Source of the DNA: Homalodisca vitripennis
Lineage: Eukaryota; Arthropoda; Insecta; Hemiptera; Cicadellidae
DNA length: 64,000 nucleotides
Direction of reading: 5' to 3'
NCBI RefSeq assembly: GCF_021130785.1
Contig: NC_060214.1
Location: 49,041,001-49,105,000, forward strand
The notes below the pieces were generated by a model. The model was not told the DNA's origin. It made no database searches and was given only the letters and a program-made list of their open reading frames with translations. The translations under genes were made by a program, and so were the position numbers. Positions within the stretch are counted from its first letter, which is position 1; every line of letters starts with the position of its first letter. This document shows, in pieces, positions 47,767 through 60,910 of the stretch.

Positions 47767-48475
47767 TTTATTCTTGTAAAAACGGGATTTCGAGCGACGG
47801 CAGAGCGCTCTGTCGGCAGATCGAGGAACTACAGTAGTTGGAGGCCAGCCGCAGCGCAGCGCAGCGCCCGGTTTGTAACTAATATTGCATGCTAAAAGTG
47901 TACACGTATATAATTAATATGCAATAATTCTGATATCCTTTTCCAATGATTGATAAGATAGTCTACAACGTAATCGATTTATAACCTAAAACATATAATA
48001 AACATATATTTTTACCTCTTAAAAATATTTAAATTAAAATATATAAATACAAATAAATGGAAATTCCAATTATTGTAGTGTAAACAAGCAAAGATAATTT
48101 ATAGGCCTAAACATTGTTCAGCCGCATGTGTAATTGAGAACTGCTAGTACCTTGAAAATCGGTAAACGCGTAGCCTAGCCTATGTAGCTAAAGGATACAG
48201 TCAGAAATTTAGACGTTTTCCACTTCCGAACGAAGAATAAAATTAAAAATAACGGTAGACGAAACGTTCCGTTTGTTCCGTGTAGAATGTTAGTATAAGA
48301 ACGATAGCGGGTGAACTAAATCCCGTAGCTCAAATCTGACGGCATATTCAAATAAGAGAATTATATTTTTCTACAAAAAAGGTTTAATTACTTTTTGCCG
48401 TACGTCCAGCGGTTTAAGCCAAAAAACGCCATCAAAGTCATAACGTTAGTAAAGTTGGAAAAATACTGAGGTTCC
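47767..48475. repeat. Duplicated block, copy B
   Basis: This is the second copy of 46631-47338, offset by 1136 bases. It runs directly into the C-rich array in place of the TTTCCAACAGG sequence that follows copy A. Confidence 0.95.
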
Positions 48476-48573
48476 CCCCCCACCCCCCCCCCCCCCCACC
48501 CCCCCCCCCCCCCACCCCCCCCCCCCCCCACCCCCCCCCCCCCCCACCCCCCCCCCCCCCCACCCCCCCCCCA
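48474..48573. repeat. Perfect 16-bp array, A + fifteen C
   Basis: Single A residues at 48482, 48498, 48514, 48530, 48546 and 48562 are separated by exactly fifteen C. The minus strand is therefore a run of G15T units able to form G-quadruplexes, and the + strand could form i-motifs. Glycine-rich reading frames on the minus strand come only from this array. It may be a true minisatellite or a sequencing/assembly artefact at a junction. Confidence 0.95.
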
Positions 48574-48574
48574 T

Positions 48575-49249
48575 ACCACATTTATTACAATAAATAAAGA
48601 GAGAGATTATCTTCAGTAGGATTTTCCCAAGTTTAGAAGTGTGTACATACATTAAACATGTCTCTCAAATTTAATAATATAGGGACAATCGCAATGATTT
48701 ATCGCACGGTTACTTTTATTAAATTATTACCACATTTATTACAATAAATAAAGAGAGAGATTATCTTCAGTAGATTTTCCCAAGTTTAGAAGTGTGTACA
48801 TACATTAAACATGTCTCTCATAATTTAATAATATCGGGACAATCTCAATGATTTATCGCACGGTTACTTTTATTAAATTATTACCACATTTATTACAATA
48901 AATAAAGAGAGAGATTATCTTCAGTAGATTTTCCCAAGTTTAGAAGTGTGTACATACATTAAACATGTCTCTCAAATTTAATAATATCGGGGGACAATCT
49001 CAATGATTTATCGCACGGTTACTTTTATTAAATTATTATCACATTTATTACAATAAAATAAAAAGAGAGATTATCTTCAGTAGATTTTCCCAAGTTTAGA
49101 AGTGTGTACATACATTAAACATGTCTCTCAAATTTAATAATATCGGGACAATCTCAATGATTTATCGCACGGTTACTTTTATTAAATTATTACCACATTT
49201 ATTACAATAAAATAAAGAGAGAGATTATCTTCAGTAGACTTTCCCAAGC
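48575..49249. repeat. 154-bp satellite, four full units and a partial fifth
   Basis: Units start at 48575, 48729, 48883, 49038 and 49192 with A(C/T)CACATTTATTACAATAAA. Each contains GAGAGATTATCTTCAGTAG, AAGTGTGTACATACATTAAA and TTATCGCACGGTTACTTTTA. The units are nearly identical, and the partial fifth ends at TTTCCCAAG. Confidence 0.97.
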
Positions 49250-52200
49250 TCTTTAAGTAAACAAACATTGCCGGAAAGGCTTCACAAGTAACAGTCGTTG
49301 AGGGAACATATTGATTCTATTTTCAGAGCACTGGGACGTGGAACATTCACAGACCACTTCTAAATACAAATATATAGAATCGAAGACTACAGTATCACTA
49401 CATGTATATATCAATCCACACTTTATATGTTACTTCTAGCTTCAATGGCACAGGCATTATTACAAATTGTTTCCAGTAATAAATGTGTCACCCACTGCCA
49501 CTTTAATGCGTATGCGTTCTATTACGGTATGCCTTTTATACATGTTTATAGGATAAATAAATTATACGATAGGATATAAATATACTAGTGTTCCACAATT
49601 ACTGTGATTGTACTAAATTGTGGCTACTGTTTATGTTGTTAACGATTATATTAAATCATGGAAATAATCTAAGTAAATTAAAATAGTAGTGTTTTTTGTT
49701 TCTTGTTTTCCATTGCTTTATATAATATGGACAAGAAGACTCAAAAGAGTAAGATGAAAAATTGGATATAATTAATTTTATACGTGTTTAAATAAAAACT
49801 AACATGAAGAAACGATCTGTTTTCATTCCACAATGTCTATCAAAATTTCAACAGAGGATCACTATAATTTATTCAGTGAGTGTTGAGAGTGATGGTCCAC
49901 TACGTGATATAGTGATAGGTCGGTCCACATGCGGAAACAGCAGCACTACTCAACTATTTTAACCGTTACATTGTTAGCTAATATGTCATACTGATATGAG
50001 CAGTGGGTTGTTTGGAATTAGTGTCTGAATTAACATCAACCTCTTCCACCATGCTAGATTCACTAATTATCTCTTTCTTTGTTATCAGCAGGGACGGTGA
50101 CAATATGGCGACTTGTACAGTTGATATGGATGTCCCGACACTTGCACTGGGATGCTGTCAGAGAACAGACGAACACTGTGGTATTATCAGTGATGTTATT
50201 TATTTCATCCTGGCTAACTCAACTTTTTTATCACGTATTGTGTAGTGTTTTTGTGCGCTAGTATAAATATTTTACAGTTATGAATTTTAAGTGATATATT
50301 TTTAATTTTTAAGATAATCTCAGTTACCAATAAGTAACTAATTGCGCCAGTAATAGTGGTTATGCCAGTATAAAGTGGCTAATATTAGATAAACACACAA
50401 AGGTCTTATTGAAAATAAAAATATGCATTCTTATAAATGATTACATTAAAATGGTTTAAGCTAATGGTATTAAAGCCCTTAAACCAATGCAAGAAAATAA
50501 AAATTGATCACAAAATTAAAACACTTTGAAGAAAAATTACTTTTTTATAATATTACTTAACGTTCTTAATAATTGAAGACTATTGGGATTCAATTAGAAC
50601 ATGTTGTAAATTATTACTAAATTTTTTATAAAAACCCAATTGTTTATTTTTTGGAACAATTGTTGTATGATGAAACCTTTGGTTTTCGAAAGGCCTAGTC
50701 CAAAAAATAAACAATTTGAAAAAGTATTGTTTTTATTAACATTTAGTAATATTTAAAAAATCTATCTCATATCAAGCTTTTATTTTTTAAAAAGACAGCT
50801 TTAAATCCAGATTTTATCTAATTTTTAATATTAAACTAGGATGTTTACTATTGAGAAATGGACGAGTTTTCAAATGAAATACGTTGCCCACAAATTGTTA
50901 GGAGCAGTAATAGCTTCCCGAGTGAGTGATGTCTTTCTACGTGGGGGACTATCATTTGTCGCCACCTCGATTCAACTACGGACAGCTGGTAAATAAAGCA
51001 AAATATATGTGTGCACACATTTATCTGATGGTGATAATAGTATTTCTCAGGAGGTTATTAAAAAATATTAGTTATCCTCAGTGCTAAAAAATGGTTTTAC
51101 ATCTAATTAAGAATGAATTTTCTTCCTTTTTTACCTATGAGTTGGCTGAGTCTGAAGAGAAAATTATGTGAGAAAATGTTCTTTCATATTTTTAACCCTT
51201 TTGTTACACTTCCATTTTGACCCTATCCAAAATGTATTTATTTTGGCGATATTTGCCTACTAATATTAAGAAAAAAGTGGGTTATCTATTTAATGTAGTA
51301 CAAAATAAATTCTCTGTCCTTTGACTACAGATAAAATATCACTATTACATCCGTTTATTGAGCGGAACTATCTTCAGTATAATTGTACACGCCATTTTAA
51401 TATGTATGTACGTATTTAATAACTTCTTATGTATTTATTATTTGAAATAATAGTGTATAGAATTTAATGGGTTGTCTATTAAACAGCCACAGTGAAAGAG
51501 TAGTTGAATTGATGCAATACTTATGTAACGTATTAATTGAAAGGTAAAATTACTTATTACACACCCAGTCGTAAGAGTTGACTTTCTGATCTTCAAGCAA
51601 TGATTGATATTGATCTAAGAAGTTACGTAAGGATTTTGATATAATGTTATGATAGGTAGAGTAGACATGAGTGGAAGCCAAGTGGGGGTAGGTATATGAG
51701 AGAATTAGTAGATTTAAGCGAATTAGTAGAAAGTTATTCATATGCCCAATATACAGGGTATTACTAAGTAACTTTCAATAAAAAAAGTATTCATCTCAGT
51801 AAATAAACAGTAAAACATTGATGGAATGTATAAGTAAATATTAATTACAATGTTTTATTTAATTAATATTACTGTCTTTGGAATTTTAATATATAAATTT
51901 ATATAGTTTTAATGCAAGACAATAGTTTCTTTTTTATAAGTGTTTATAAATTATAAGTGATAAATATAAATCACTAAAGACAACAGTCTAATAACACAGT
52001 TTTGAACTTGAAATATTGAAAACGGTCCGTTTTTCTAAAGATTGATTCACAGTATATGCAAAGAAAGCAAGGTGATATATATATTCCCCTCTTTTATTCG
52101 CAATACACGCATTTCGCCCCTTCTATTTTATATCCATCTTGTAGTCTTTTGCTGCCATTTTTATGAATATGTCTATGATACTATTACCATTTTTGTAGTC

Positions 52201-54349
52201 ACCAGCTTTATGTTGCTGTATTGATATTGTCTTACGTTTAGTTGTTTTTTTTATTGATCTTTTCTTATCGTTATTTTTGTTTTATCAACTTATATTACTC
52301 GCTTTATAATATAACGTGAATGTTATATCCTGAATGTAAAAGTTTTTATCTAACCTGTATATGAGAAATAATAAAGTAAAATAAATATTTCATAGACTAT
52401 AACTTTTTGTACATTAAGTTTGCTGAACATGTATGTATGACCTTACATTACTTCAAAATGTCTTTATTATTCTGTGAAAGGCATTGGTTTTATGACGGTG
52501 GTAATACTCTGCACCACATGACATAAATAAAAACCATGAAACCTTCAGTTTATTCCTTGAGGGTTATGTAATATTTAATACGAGTTTAAGCATTAAAGCT
52601 GAGCCTTTCTAAATCCTAGAAAATTAAAAGGTGGATTAACATGTTATAGACGAATATTTAATCACTTTACAATGAGTTGCTGGTTTTGTGCAAATAAAGC
52701 GAACTTTTTCTCCACAGTTTCTTACTTTTGGTCATCTTGAATGAGCTATAACTTACTAACTTTCAAAAATAACCAAAACAAACAAACAATGTAAATGAAT
52801 CACCAAAACAAAGTTTATTTCGTCTGCTAATAACAGCTGTCAATAACAACTACAGAAAAAAGTCACAGACCTAAAAAATATAAATGCTGTTACAAACAGA
52901 ATTGTGTGTACTATAACCAGTGAATCAACTTTGGTTTGCAAGGACCAAGATCCAATAAAATTGTCTTGTAGTGAGTTATGTTATGCACGATTTTGGATTC
53001 AAAATAAATACATACATACACAATTAGCATACCAAATGGTTCAGAAAACTCCAAATAATAATAATATGCAATAAGAAAAATTAAATTTTTTTTTGTTTTT
53101 GACGTCCATCTTCCCTTAAAACTAATATATTTAAGTTAGATAATGCTGTATTTCTGGAAAAGAAAAAAATCCAAATGTTACTAATAATATTGTGAAGAAG
53201 TTTTATAAAGTTTATACACCAATGATAATGAACTAACTGTCGACATCGTGTGTGTGTGTTTAAATTACAGCTCTTTAGTTTACACTTTAAACGCGTATGT
53301 GTTCGAGATCACATTCTATATTGGGTTTCCAATGATCGTAATATTTATATTTTTACAAATATAAATAATAATAATAGCAATTCGTAAATAAGGTTGAGTT
53401 GCTTTTACTATACAATTTTATTTTTATTGTGTTGTTTTGATGTATTGTGGACAATTATCTGTTTAATTTCACCACAGATAAACTCAACGAGACATCTTCT
53501 TATACGTCTTAATTTACTCTCGTAGTGTAGCTACTAAGATCTAATAAACAACTCAAGTATGTATTTTTCCAGTGGGGACACATATAGAGTTTCGTTAAGG
53601 TGCTAAAAAAGGTGAAGGACTATAGTTTATCAAGTATACTTGTTAAAAATCTAATCATTTTAAATACATATATCATTAAAAAGGTACAGTATATTACATC
53701 GTATTAAATAGTCTCATTAGTTTTATACATTCAAGTACGTTTAAAAGAAATGTCCCGTACAGGTTATGTTCATTATCAAATGCAAGGATGTCACGCAAAC
53801 CCCAGTTTAGCCCACCTCTCAACCTATTATCTACTACTATCAAAATCAAGGTATTCTCTAACGATGGCTGTGCAGTAAATGTATAATTTATTCCACGTTA
53901 TCCACACTTATCTTTACTAGTTAAATATTTTTGTTAATTAAAAAATTCTAACAACATAACTGTTATATGTGTGGTTAGGGAAAGCTCATTCTCGGCGTAA
54001 CAGTTTTAGGTTCTTTCTAACTCGTTGCTATTCCTAAATTAAAATTGGTAAGAAACAAATACATAAAGTAAAAACTTACAAGGTAATAAATGTTCAAAAA
54101 CGAAATATGAAAATAGTTCCCAAATTTCCTGTACTTCTAACAGCAAAGGAAGCAGCCTAAATAATTTTAAAAAGACAAATAGGATTCAATTTAATAATTA
54201 AACAATTATTTTTGTCAAGATTATACGTTTATATATAACCACATTATAGTACTAAATACATTAAAAGATCAAATAAAACTTTAAAATTTTATATAACCAA
54301 TTAAAAATCCTTCATTGTCGTTACATATTATGCCACTGAGGTAGCACGC
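49250..54349. other. Long gap with no recognised gene
   Basis: The only recognised element is the repeat copy at 50640-50757. A frame at 50003-50245 and a GC-richer patch at 50900-50995 (ending CAGCTG before GTAAAT) have no recognisable family. TACAGGGTATTAC at about 51750 has the form of a mariner-type end but no partner. Confidence 0.45.
50640..50757 (+). repeat. Single diverged copy of the 2762-3126 repeat arm
   Basis: It matches the right arm (3015-3126) in the same orientation. Shared words are GATGAAACCTTTGGTTTT, CGAAAGGCCTAGTCCAAAAA, TAAACAATTTG and TTTTTATTAACAT.TAGTAAT. There are several substitutions and the outer part is lost. Confidence 0.85.
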
Positions 54350-54772
54350 AAAAATTGAAATCCATTGTTCATTTAAATCTCAAGATATAAATATATAATC
54401 TCAGATAACAATACAGAATACAAATTTTTACGTCTTGCAGGCAGACAAAACAGAAATTGTGCTATAGTCCTGTGTGAGGCAGTTTCAATGAGGGTTAGCC
54501 AAATCCCATGCTTGGATTTGGACAATTATACAATTCATTCCTGTCTATAGATGAACTCATGCTCCATAAATCTTGGAGATTGTTAGGCTACAGTTATTTC
54601 CAAGTCGGTGGAAAAGATTTCATGCAACTATACTCAGTTCTGTTGTTTGTAAATAAATGTATTCAGGGATTTACTATTATGGTTAATCGTCATACTAATG
54701 TTACATTATTAGCTAATGCTCAGCAAAATCCTATGAAATTATACACACGATCAACAAACATGATATTTTCTC

Positions 54773-54812
<40 letters not shown>

Positions 54813-54847
54813 CTTCTCTCTCTCCTTTCTCTCTCTCTCTCTCTCTC

Positions 54848-54914
<67 letters not shown>

Positions 54915-55570
54915 TGCATGCAAAACTTCAAGAATACAGGCAAATATACTCTTGAGATATCGTGCGGATTAATAAATGGACATTGAATATTCCCAGTTCA
55001 TTGAGTGATAACCCTTGGCCAATGAATCCATTGATATTTTTTGGAGTATAAAATATATATCTTTCAAGACTGATAAATGTTTCTCTGATAGCTCAGGAAT
55101 AACTCATATACTGGTTTGACTTTTCTCATCACGTACGACTTAAAAAGACACAAAAAGTTTAATGAAAGGAGTGGAAACATGATATTGTCTGTATATAAAT
55201 TAATTTTATGAAAAAACTTCAAGAATACAGGCAAATACATTTCTTAAGATATCGTGCGTATAGAAGGACAGACATTGAATATTCCCAGTTCATTGAGTGA
55301 TAACCCCTTGGCCAATGAATACATTGATAGTTTTTGGAGTATAAAAATATATATCTTTCAAGACTGATAGATGTTTCTCTGATAGCTCAGGGATAACTCA
55401 TATACTGGTTTGACTTTATCATCACGTACGACTTTGAAAGACTCAAAACAGTAAAGGAAGGAAAGGAAACTCATGTAAAATGGAAGACAGGTTTAGACTT
55501 AAGCTTCGCCAAATTAGGCTCTAGAGTCGCGTCCTTTCAATAATTGCTTTTTCAGATTTAACGAATTTAA
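54350..55570. repeat. Dispersed complex repeat, copy 2, with internal 291-bp duplication
   Basis: It is collinear with 13530-14314. Here a CT/TA microsatellite (54769-54911) sits inside the element. The part after it is duplicated: TTCAAGAATACAGGCAAATA, GATATCGTGCG, ATTGAATATTCCCAGTTCAT and GATAGCTCAGG occur at about 54926 and again 291 bases later. Open frames through it (54508-54943, both strands) derive from the dinucleotide runs. Confidence 0.8.
54769..54911. repeat. Compound (CT)n(TA)n microsatellite
   Basis: An imperfect CT run at 54769-54848 passes directly into AT repeats to 54911. Confidence 0.95.
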
Positions 55571-58500
55571 TATGATTTTAATAATCACGTTTAAGTGATT
55601 AAGTTTTAACTTTTTAATTTTAAAAATATATAGCCTACATATTGTGTCTCAGACGCGTACTTTGGTCAAGAAGTTCTACTTTAGTTATTTTTAATAAGAT
55701 GGAATAATCTTGACTTCAGTGGTAATTTAGATCTTAAAATCATAACAATGAACACTGATTTAATACATAACTTAAAAATGTCTTACGATTAAAAATGGAA
55801 ATGGAGCTCCATGATATTCCAGTAATCTAATATAGAACAGTGTAGACTTAGTGTAATCATGAGAGATTTCACTAAGATTACTTAGGCCTTAGTTTTTCTT
55901 CAAATCTTGCCTAAAATAAACTAAAGCATTACTGTATGATTTGGAGCTATTCTTTAAATAAGTACGGAATATTGCAGAGGAATTTGTGTATTTCACTGAA
56001 ATCTGTTTCAATCTCTCCATTCCAGGCACCGAACATTGTTCTTTACATTTAAATAAAGTTCATACTATTCTCTTGGGCCAGGAAACAGGAATATTTTCAG
56101 TGGTCGTAATTTATTTTTAGAAAAATATATATTTTCAGGTTAATGAAAATATCTATGGCGAATCCGTTATACAATAGAAAATAGCGTGCAACGAGGCTCG
56201 TAACTGCTGTTAGTCCAAATGTAATATTAACACATGGTTATAATAACTTAATAGTTCCCAATTGTAGGATATATACGGCATCTGCTTTGGGTTACGTAAC
56301 ATTTTTGATATGCAATAGCAAATATCATGAAATTTTGATAAATCTGAAATGGTGAACATGATATGATCTTATAAGGAATTTGAACTGCTGTCTGTAATTT
56401 AGTACCAGTTAAATTCCCCTTTCAGTTTCAAATATTTACTGCATTATTTATAGACGTGGTTGGAGAAAAAGACTTATAATATATAGCAGTCATTAAGTTT
56501 AATTTTACTGTCAATAAAAACATCAGTTACTCGTAATAGTATGATAGCAATACATCACTTGTGTCCTTGTGCATATAATAAAGCATAAACATTTAAGCAT
56601 TTTAATAAAATATTGTTTGTTTGTATTATGATATTTAACAAGGATATTCTTATTACGTATCTGTTTTTCAATAGGAAATAGCGTGCAAAGCCCCGGGTAA
56701 TTACTAGTTATACAACGCGCGGTAATTATTACTTCTACGTGTAATAGAACTCAATAATCGAACATGGGAAGGGATCTGCTTTTGATTAGGTAACATTACA
56801 AAAGGGCTAAGAAAATAGCGTGGAATTGTGATCGCCCTGAATGATGAACATAATGTGATTTTATAAAGAAAGAAGCTTTTTTGCCTTACCATGATTTTCC
56901 TGTATGTAATTTGGCGTCAGTTACATTTCCCTTTCAATGTTTTACTGCCAGATATATTAGAGTGGTTGGAAGAAACTTAATTCAAATAACAGTAATAAAG
57001 TTTTTTTGCTAGATTTTGGAACCTTCCTTATTCGTCGAGTTACTAACATAGCAGTACATATCCGGTTCTTTCTAAATTTAAAACTAATTCAATAATTGAA
57101 TGAAGTATTGTTTGGGTGAATAAATAAGTATAAACTAAAGTCTAGACCAATTTTATCTCAAATTTAAAGACTTGTAAATTGTACACTTCTTGTACATTGT
57201 TTCCTTACTGTAGTATCAAATCTTAATTGTGATGTAAATCTTAAAAAGTTACACTTTTTTGTAAATTGGTTGACCTATTCATGCATGCTCTAACTTTCCC
57301 ATTTATATTTTAAGTCTATCCTCCAACATTCAAATGGTGATCAGTTTTTTATTTGATTCAAGTAAAATCTGTAGATCCCTAATATGAGAGAGACTTTTCC
57401 CAATGAGGGAAGTTAGATCATACAACGATTTGTACATGATGAAGTATCCCCTATATATACAGCCGCATTTGTAACTCACTGATAGGGTATACGAAATTCT
57501 AACCCACTTCTAGAAGTGTTAGAAACACGAAATTTTGCATGCACGTAGCTTTTACCTTCAAACCTCCAGGAAAAGTCAGAAAACAGTTTTTTTTTACTTT
57601 TAAAACCCCTTAAAAAAATTGGCAAACTTTCGCACTTATCAGTTTTGCAGGCAATTCTTTGAAGCCCGATAGCAGGAGAACCGAATGACATAACCCCCAT
57701 CCCGCGAATTTCGTGGTAGATGAATTCCTGAGTAAATTAAACCCCCTGATCAACTTAATAATCTGATAAAGGTAGATTTAATTTTGTTTACACTAAACAA
57801 TTCACCGTAGCTAGCCAGTGCAATATTTTCTCCCAAGCTCTTTACTGCCTAAATTAGAGGTCCTAGAAAAAATCCGACAGCAGAATCTTCCTTCAAGTTT
57901 AAATTTTTTACAAGAAAGGTCCCAGCCACTTTTTGTCGTACTCCAACGCTTAAGCCACCAAACGCCCTCGAACTCAAAAGTTTGGTTAAAATTAGACACT
58001 CTACTTTCTACTTCATGGCAAACCTAATCTCGGACTATAGTTATCACCAAATTCTTATTGACTCCTAATTTTGTGATATTATATATCATGATTAGATGTG
58101 AGTAACCTGCAGGGCAATGTGGGGATTATTGCGGAAATTTTTGGCGTTACATTTTCAGTCAAAACACAGCTAATATAATAAATCGTTGTGTGGCATAAAA
58201 AACATATTTGATTAGGCATAGCAGTTTATTCAGCTCAAAATAGTAACTCGTATGTAACAGAAAAAATACAATTTTAACAAAGATGAAAGGTTATTGAATC
58301 CGGATGGCTAGCGAACGTGTGAAATACTATTGTGTATATAGTGTCTATATTTATCTCTGTTAGAATACTTAAAAAAATATGGTTACCTACACAATATATT
58401 AACATTGCAGATATTTTATTGTGTATTCGGAAATATTGATAAAAATTGTAAATTTTTGTAAATTACGCAGTTCTGTACATAGACACTGAATGCAAATCGC

Positions 58501-60534
58501 CCCCTTCCAGAGTTTATAAGCCCAGTAAGTGGTCAGAACTAATGATTAAAATAACAGCCTCTCACCACGGAATCATCTTTAATCACTTTGTTATATTTAG
58601 ACTATGTAAAACACTGCCTGGGTAGTGACAAAGGTACACATGAGAAGGTCTTCATTTATAGCCTCATGATGTGACGCTACAATCACGTGGGGAGGGACGC
58701 AATAACAGTGGATCAAGTCACCTTGACCCACAATATATTTATGATTTGAGGAATATGCTGAACCATGTAATTTTCATAGCAGTACCATAAAATTAATTTT
58801 GTGGGTATTATTCAATACCAAAACAGACAACAGCAAAGCTACTGAGAAGAAATGATATGTGACGTATGTACTCTATATAAAAAACTCAGGTTTGTAGTAA
58901 TGTAATGCAGGTACCAATGACAAAGTTATTGTTTAACTTTTGATTTAAAGACTGTTATAAAGTTTTATCTTTGTTATTTTTATAAGAAGTAGTTTTCTCA
59001 AGCATGTATATGCACTTACATTATCTTTATCGGTGAAGCAAGGCAAAAGTAACTATAGCAGAATAAAGTATTAAGACTATAATAAACTTCAATGCTCATT
59101 AATCTTTTGAATATTTTATTTGGTCGATGCAACAAGGCAAAAGTGATATTGCCGGTGGAATATAGTTTACACTTATGAGAATTTATCATACACGTGCAAA
59201 GCTTAAAACTGCGTGTGAAGCCTCGGCTAACTGTTAGATCTCATAATGAAGATTGGCTTTGGAGTTATCTTCTTTTCCTCGAAATACATTTAATCTTAAA
59301 TAGATTAATATGAAAAAGCACGATGGTTATTAAATGCTTTAACTCATTCGTTAGAAACTAAATTCATAATCATTCCAATGACTACAATATTTTATTTAAA
59401 TGTTTTTCTCTGTCTTTCTGTCTGTGAGTGCGATATCTTGAGAACAAACTGGATAATATCATTATTGAACTAAACTTTATTTCTATACAGAGATATAGTT
59501 CGATGGTGGTTCATGTCATTTGGTTAAGCGTTATTTAAAATGTTTTACATTTGTATTATGGGTAACTATGAGTACAACATGAAAATTAAATATATTGAAC
59601 ATTAATAACTTAAAATTTATAATATAATAAAGAGTTTCAAATCTTTACTGTATGGTATTATGAATAAGACAAATTACTCATTTTAAGCATGTTAAAATAT
59701 ATTTATTAAAATGTTTAAAAGTAAACACGAAATACAATGTAGCTTTTTACCACTCTTAGTTACCTCTTGGTGTTTTGCTAAAAATCTGGGTTATTATTAA
59801 ATAAAGTTAAACGGAATTAATACAATATATTGAAACAACCACAAAATATTCTGCTCATAAAGTTACTACTGCACTTCAGATATGCGTCCTAAAAACGAAT
59901 ATTTTCGCCAATATTATGCTCTTTACAAAACTGGTTATAAATATCGTTGCCAATAATATATAAAATAACTAACCTACTTCTTTATACGCCAAATTAATAA
60001 AAAATATTTGATATACCTTCAAATGGAGAGTTTCGTTTAACACAACCAACATACTTAATACCTTTAGTACACCATGATACCGAGATTGAAATCTGACAAT
60101 GATGTTTGCTTTGACGCTGAATTCTTCATTAATCTCTATTTGAGGAATTCAGGATCAGAGTGTGGACGGTCGTACTAGAGAATATTGCATTATAATGTGA
60201 TTTGTGCTGTTTCGGATTGGTTTATCGTTTCGTTTTGTTGTTATGTTATTTAAAACGTTTGCTTGAGTACAAATATATTTTATTTTATTAACAAAAATAT
60301 CGGTAAACCTGAACCTGTTTTATATCCTTTTTAAAGTATAATATATAAGTAAACTCGATACATCTGGCCTTAGAAGTCATTGGAGAAGAATAATACACTG
60401 GAATAATGAACCAATATAACGTATTATCGCAGGTCCTAATATAACTAATTAGTTGTCACACAGGCAGACAGCTAACATTCGGGTCTCTAGTTGACCTTCT
60501 GACTACAAAATTAAAAAAAGATTTATTTTAAGGT
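55571..60534. other. Long gap with dispersed repeats
   Basis: No gene was recognised. Related segments at 56130-56480 and 56640-56970 share GAAATAGCGTGCAA, ATCTGCTTT.GGTTA.GTAACATT and CTGT(C/A)TGTAATTT.G. A relative of the 46.6-kb duplicated block is at 57640-58030. Related GCAA(C/G/A)AAGGCAAAAGT words are at 59036-59050 and 59128-59143. A CTGTCTGTGAGTGCGATATC motif is at about 59420. Confidence 0.5.
57640..58030. repeat. Diverged relative of the 46.6/47.8-kb duplicated block
   Basis: It shares GATAGC(A/G)GG.GAAC with a following AA.CCC, and ACTTTTTG(T/C)CGTAC.TCCA.CG.TTAAGCCA..AAACGCC then TCAAA..T. with copies A and B, in the same orientation and order. It is clearly older than the A/B pair. 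Confidence 0.6.
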
Positions 60535-60910
60535 AAAGACGATTCCGTTTATTCTAATTTTACAGTCTATGTCTATTTAGCAAGAGTTATAGTACAAATG
60601 AGCAGACGATCATATATATGCAGATGGACTGTTGTTTTACCTTTAGACTCCAAAACATATATCGTCTTTCTTTTTGGACCAAGACGATTCCATGTATTCT
60701 AAGTTTAAAGTCTTTATGTCTATTTGGCAGGAGTTAGAGCACAAATAAACAGAGGACCATATATGCAGATGGACTGTTGTTATACCTTTTGACTCCAAAA
60801 CCAATAGATTCTTTCTTTGGATCAAGAAGATTCATGTATTTTAAGTTTGAAGATTCATGTCTATTTGGCAAGAGTTATAGCACAAATGAGCAGACGGACA
60901 GATATTACAG
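60535..60910. repeat. About 144-bp tandem repeat, 2.6 units
   Basis: GACGATTCC-type starts occur at about 60541, 60686 and 60829. Each unit carries TCTATTT(A/G)GCA(A/G)GAGTTA and ATGCAGATGGACTGTTGTT. Units differ by several substitutions. A GACAGA-rich tail follows the last one. Confidence 0.85.

Noticed and set aside
48388..48652. Two glycine-rich open frames on the minus strand
   Set aside because: They are translations of the G15T array and have no independent support.
48575..49249. CRISPR-like regular repeat
   Set aside because: The whole 154-bp unit is repeated without variable spacers, and the DNA is clearly eukaryotic.
50003..50245. 80-codon frame with several Cys residues
   Set aside because: No recognisable domain. 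Cys spacing does not fit a known finger or knottin pattern.
54508..54943. Open frames with Ser-Leu, Ile-Tyr and Arg-Glu runs on both strands
   Set aside because: They arise from the CT and TA dinucleotide repeats inside a dispersed repeat.
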